A stretch of DNA of 64,000 bases from JADMJV01 sp964649085 (GTDB taxonomy: Bacteria; Vulcanimicrobiota; Xenobia; Xenobiales; JADMJV01), in NCBI GenBank assembly GCA_964649085.1, contig CAZYPN010000022.1, positions 36,129-100,128 on the forward strand. The letters run 5' to 3'. A program made the position numbers and the translations under genes. This document shows, one piece after another, positions 61,379 through 64,000 of the stretch. The notes below the pieces were generated by a model that worked only from the letters and a program-made list of their open reading frames with translations, was not told where the DNA came from and made no database searches. Numbering within the stretch: the stretch's first letter is position 1; each line of letters starts with the position of its first letter.

Positions 61379-61893
61379 AGCCTCTTCCAGTGGTGGGGCG
61401 GAAAGCCGACAAACAGGGCCCGCCCCACCACGAAGTCGCGCGAAACCGTCCCCCACATCCGACTATCATACGAGTTCAGCCGATTGTCCCCCATGACGAA
61501 CAATCGCCCAGGGGGCACCGTCAGCGGGCCCCACGATTCTGTACTAGCCACCGAGTGTGGCTCTGGCTGACCGTTTACCAGCACCTGCCCCTGGCGCATC
61601 TCCAGGCGATCTCCGCCCAGCCCCACGACCCGCTTACAAAACAGCTTATCGCCGGCCGGTCCAGGAAAGCACACCACGTCTCCCCTCCGCAGCTGGCCGT
61701 AGGCGTGCGCATGACTCAACCACACCACGTCCCAGGGCTCAATGGTCGGCTGCATCGAACCCGTGGGCACCACACAAGGGCGCCCCACCGCGGTCAACAG
61801 CACGAACATCAGCGAGAAGGTTCGCAGGTCCTTCCTGCCCCTCAGCCACCCGGCCAACAGCAACAGGCCCACAACGATGGACATCCACAGCAT
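61375..61893 (-). CDS. lepB: Signal peptidase I
   Basis: A 172-residue protease with one or two N-terminal membrane helices (1-37). S46 in PTGSMQPTI is the nucleophile, K87 in KRVVGLGGD the general base, and GDNRLNSYDSRMWG the signature box E. It removes signal peptides of exported proteins at the outer face of the inner membrane. The ATG at 61893 has GGGGGG upstream; the frame extends further but without a signal. It is on the short side for the family, as in many diderm lineages outside the gamma-proteobacteria. Confidence 0.94.
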   Translation of the reverse strand: MLWMSIVVGLLLLAGWLRGRKDLRTFSLMFVLLTAVGRPCVVPTGSMQPTIEPWDVVWLSHAHAYGQLRRGDVVCFPGPAGDKLFCKRVVGLGGDRLEMRQGQVLVNGQPEPHSVASTESWGPLTVPPGRLFVMGDNRLNSYDSRMWGTVSRDFVVGRALFVGFPPHHWKRL

Positions 61894-61948
61894 AGACCCC
61901 CCAACCGGCGAGCAGGCGACACGGTTCCCCCCGCGAACGCGCCTCCCC

Positions 61949-62809
61949 ATGTGGATGATCGCCCCGGCCCCCTTTGGCCTGCTCGAGTTTACCGGCCCCG
62001 AACGCAACGACTTCCTGCAGCGCATGCTCAGCAACGACATGCGCCTCCAGCCCGGCCATGCCACCAGCGCTTATTATCTCAATGTCCAGGGACGCCCCGT
62101 TGCCCAGTTCTGGGTCTTCCAGGACAGCGACTCCACCTACCTCGTCTGCCCCCGCGAGTTCTCGGCCAGCAGCCTGGAAGAGCTCGACCGCATGCACTTC
62201 GGCGAGAAACTGCGCATGACCGACCTCAGCCAGCAGTACACCGCCTCGCTGCTGCTCGGGCCCGAGCGCCACGACTGGCTGCAGCGCTACTTCGGCCAGG
62301 TCGCCCCTGGCCCGTGGGCCTTCCAGCGCCTCACCACCGGCCTGCTCTGCCGCTTCCCCTGGGCCGCTAGCGGCAGCGACCTGCTCTTCACCCGCCAGCC
62401 CCTCGACCTCGAGGCCGACCTGGCCCCTCCCGAGCGCTTCCAGCAAGAGCGTGTTCGGGCCGGCCGGGCCTGGCCCAGCGACTGGGGCGAAAAGACCCTC
62501 TTTTTGGAAGTCGCCGAAGACCACGACTACCTCGACGGCAAAGGCTGCTACCCCGGCCAGGAAGTGGTGGCGCGCACCCTGCATCGCGGCCACATCAACC
62601 GCCACCTCGCCTGCCTGCAGTGCTCCGACCCCGCCCCCGAAACAGACTGCCGACTGCTTCACAGCGACAAAGACGTCGGCTGGATCTGCGCCAGCTCGCA
62701 CCCCCATGCCCTGGCCTACCTGCGGCGCGAAGTCTGGCCGCCCGGCACCCAACTCCAGCGCAGCGACGGCGGCAGCGCCACCGTCGTGGCCCCCGAAAGG
62801 AACCCCTGA
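61949..62809 (+). CDS. ygfZ: YgfZ/GcvT-like folate-binding protein
   Basis: A 286-residue protein with the signature KGCYPGQEVVAR and an opening PFGLLEFTGPERNDFLQRM typical of the GcvT-like fold. YgfZ proteins bind tetrahydrofolate and help the maturation or repair of Fe-S proteins. The cysteine of KGCYPGQ is present. The ATG at 61949 (or 61955) lacks a clear Shine-Dalgarno. It is 55 bases from the divergent signal peptidase and is coupled to thyA (TGATG), so two folate-linked genes share a transcript. Confidence 0.85.
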   Translation: MWMIAPAPFGLLEFTGPERNDFLQRMLSNDMRLQPGHATSAYYLNVQGRPVAQFWVFQDSDSTYLVCPREFSASSLEELDRMHFGEKLRMTDLSQQYTASLLLGPERHDWLQRYFGQVAPGPWAFQRLTTGLLCRFPWAASGSDLLFTRQPLDLEADLAPPERFQQERVRAGRAWPSDWGEKTLFLEVAEDHDYLDGKGCYPGQEVVARTLHRGHINRHLACLQCSDPAPETDCRLLHSDKDVGWICASSHPHALAYLRREVWPPGTQLQRSDGGSATVVAPERNP

Positions 62810-63603
62810 TGCAAGCCTACCTCGACCTGCTCCGTGAAGTCCGCCAGCACGGCGTAGAAAAACACGACCGCACCGGCACCGGCACCCTCAGCGTCTTCGG
62901 CCGCCAGCTGCGCTTTGACCTGTCCCAGGGCTTCCCGGCCGTCACCACCAAAAAGCTCCACTTCAAGTCGGTCATCCTCGAACTGCTCTGGTTCCTGCGC
63001 GGCGACACCAACGTGCGTTGGCTGCAAGAGCGCGGCTGCACCATTTGGGACGAATGGGCCGACGAACAGGGCGAGCTCGGCCGTGTCTACGGGGCCCAGT
63101 GGCGCTCCTGGCGTTGCCCCGACGGCCGCACCCTCGACCAGATCGCCCAGGTCGTCCACTCCCTCCAAAACAATCCCGACTCTCGCCGCCACATCGTCAG
63201 CGCCTGGAATCCCGGCGAAATCGAAGACATGGCCCTGCCCCCCTGCCACGCCTTCTTCCAATTCTACGTGGCCCAGGGGCGACTCTCGTGCCAACTCTAC
63301 CAGCGCAGCGCCGACCTCTTCCTGGGTGTGCCCTTCAACATCGCCTCCTACGCCGCATTGCAGCTCATGATGGCCCAGGTGGTCGGCCTTCAGCCCGGCG
63401 ACTTCGTGCACACCTTTGGCGACGCCCACATCTACCTCAACCACCTCGAGCAGGTCGACCTCCAGCTCTCGCGCCAACCCTTGCCCCTGCCCCAGTTGCG
63501 CCTCAACCCCGAGCGCCGGGCCCTCGAGGACTTCGTCTATGAAGACTTCCAACTCGAGAACTACCAGCACCACCCGCCTATCAAGGCGCCCGTCGCGGTG
63601 TGA
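62809..63603 (+). CDS. thyA: Thymidylate synthase
   Basis: A 264-residue protein, the same length as E. coli ThyA. C146 in ALPPCHAFF is the catalytic nucleophile in the equivalent position; RTGTGTLSVFG, LYQRSADLFLGVPFNIASYA and GDAHIYLNHLEQ are the substrate and folate binding blocks. It converts dUMP to dTMP using 5,10-methylene-THF. The start overlaps the ygfZ stop (TGATG), and its stop overlaps the GTG of the next gene. Confidence 0.98.
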   Translation: MQAYLDLLREVRQHGVEKHDRTGTGTLSVFGRQLRFDLSQGFPAVTTKKLHFKSVILELLWFLRGDTNVRWLQERGCTIWDEWADEQGELGRVYGAQWRSWRCPDGRTLDQIAQVVHSLQNNPDSRRHIVSAWNPGEIEDMALPPCHAFFQFYVAQGRLSCQLYQRSADLFLGVPFNIASYAALQLMMAQVVGLQPGDFVHTFGDAHIYLNHLEQVDLQLSRQPLPLPQLRLNPERRALEDFVYEDFQLENYQHHPPIKAPVAV

Positions 63604-64000
63604 GACCCCTCCTGGGCCTGGCCCTGGTGGCCTGGTTGGCCGATTTCGTCCTGGTCAGGGGCTACGGCTATTACTCCGACGACTGGACTCACATCGTCTG
63701 GCGGTTGAACTACACTCTGGCAGACTTCTGGCGCGAACTGCAGCTGGGCTTTCAGGACGGCGGCGCCGGAGGTCGTCCCCTGGGCGTGCCCATCCCCGGA
63801 GCCGTGGCCGGCCTCGGCTATCGCCTGGGGGGAACCCTGGGTATCTATGGCCTCACCTACCTCGTGCTGCTGCTCAACGCCAACCTGGTGCGCGCCATCC
63901 TCGGGCGCCTCGTCTCGCCCCGGGCCGCCTTCCTGGGGGCCTGCGCCTTCCTGCTGTTCCCGGCCGACACCACCCGTCCGTTTCTCGAGCACGGGGCCCA
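63600..64000 (+). CDS. Polytopic membrane protein, 3' truncated, possibly a GT-C glycosyltransferase
   Basis: An open frame from GTG 63600 (overlapping the thyA stop as GTGA) to the window end, 133 complete codons. The protein starts MRPLLGLALVAWLADFVLVR and has a loop GYGYYSDDWTHIVWRLNY with an acidic pair shortly after the first helix, then two further hydrophobic segments (GIYGLTYLVLLLNANLV and AAFLGACAFLLFPAD). First-helix, acidic loop and later membrane spans are typical of GT-C/ArnT-like transferases. There is no stop in the window, and identity is uncertain. Confidence 0.6.
   Translation, partial: MRPLLGLALVAWLADFVLVRGYGYYSDDWTHIVWRLNYTLADFWRELQLGFQDGGAGGRPLGVPIPGAVAGLGYRLGGTLGIYGLTYLVLLLNANLVRAILGRLVSPRAAFLGACAFLLFPADTTRPFLEHGA

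Overview
The window is a dense, high-GC bacterial chromosome segment with no intergenic gap over about 150 bases. It comes from a diderm: there is a beta-barrel porin, a TonB-dependent receptor, a type II secretion/type IV pilus ATPase with its inner-membrane partner, and a Tat-exported molybdoenzyme. Genes are tightly packed, with many ATGA, GTGA and TGATG overlaps, and GTG or TTG starts are common. I cannot place the phylum. The mix of respiratory genes, prepilin clusters with giant companions, a clostripain-like protease and a stringent-response gene points to a free-living, metabolically flexible organism from a poorly sampled lineage. I see no transposase, integrase, CRISPR array or rRNA.

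Layout. 0-9.5 kb: a truncated phytoene-desaturase/PYROXD2-like oxidoreductase coupled to a PLP decarboxylase, a MazF-type toxin-antitoxin pair with a visible operator, a radical-SAM gene overlapping a secreted calcium-binding protein, a Crp/Fnr regulator, a phospholipase-D/cardiolipin-synthase-like gene and a methyltransferase. 9.5-24.3 kb: a respiratory island. One operon encodes a small membrane protein, a CuA subunit, a heme-copper oxidoreductase subunit I, a SCO-type copper chaperone, a cytochrome b/ferredoxin/MvhD fusion and a small protein. Convergent to it is a type II DMSO-reductase-family operon (alpha, beta, heme-b gamma, TorD-like chaperone, a carboxymuconolactone-decarboxylase-like protein, a second Crp/Fnr regulator). 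A porin and a CopD-like membrane protein diverge from the latter. FNR-like boxes (TTGAT/C-N4-G/ATCAA) sit upstream of each unit, and both regulators keep the FNR-type ExxSR recognition helix. The subunit I lacks the active-site tyrosine of oxygen reductases (Gln instead), so the island may serve nitric oxide or nitrogen-oxide respiration rather than oxygen.

24.3-40 kb: a FAD oxidoreductase, a clostripain-family protease, the secretion ATPase and its platform protein, and then two convergent, paralogous pseudopilin clusters. Each cluster contains two minor pseudopilins and one giant (about 1000 residue) membrane-anchored protein. 40-45 kb: a Rel/SpoT enzyme, D-aminoacyl-tRNA deacylase and a TonB-dependent receptor. 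45-57.7 kb: a long minus-strand run for amine/diamine catabolism (EamA transporter, lysine-dehydrogenase-like enzyme, aminobutyraldehyde-type dehydrogenase, GABA-type aminotransferase, periplasmic copper amine oxidase, second aldehyde dehydrogenase). It continues with one-base or overlapping junctions into a thioredoxin-like protein and an unrecognised 1355-residue protein. 57.7-64 kb: tRNA-Arg(TCG) with its promoter, a DUF4272 protein and small neighbours, an acyl-CoA dehydrogenase, signal peptidase I, YgfZ, thymidylate synthase and the start of a polytopic membrane protein. By eye the last 4 kb is richer in C on the plus strand than the rest.

Functional names rest on motifs and recalled family patterns, because no database search was possible. 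Start codons were revised where a Shine-Dalgarno sequence, signal sequence, paralog alignment or stop/start overlap favoured another start.
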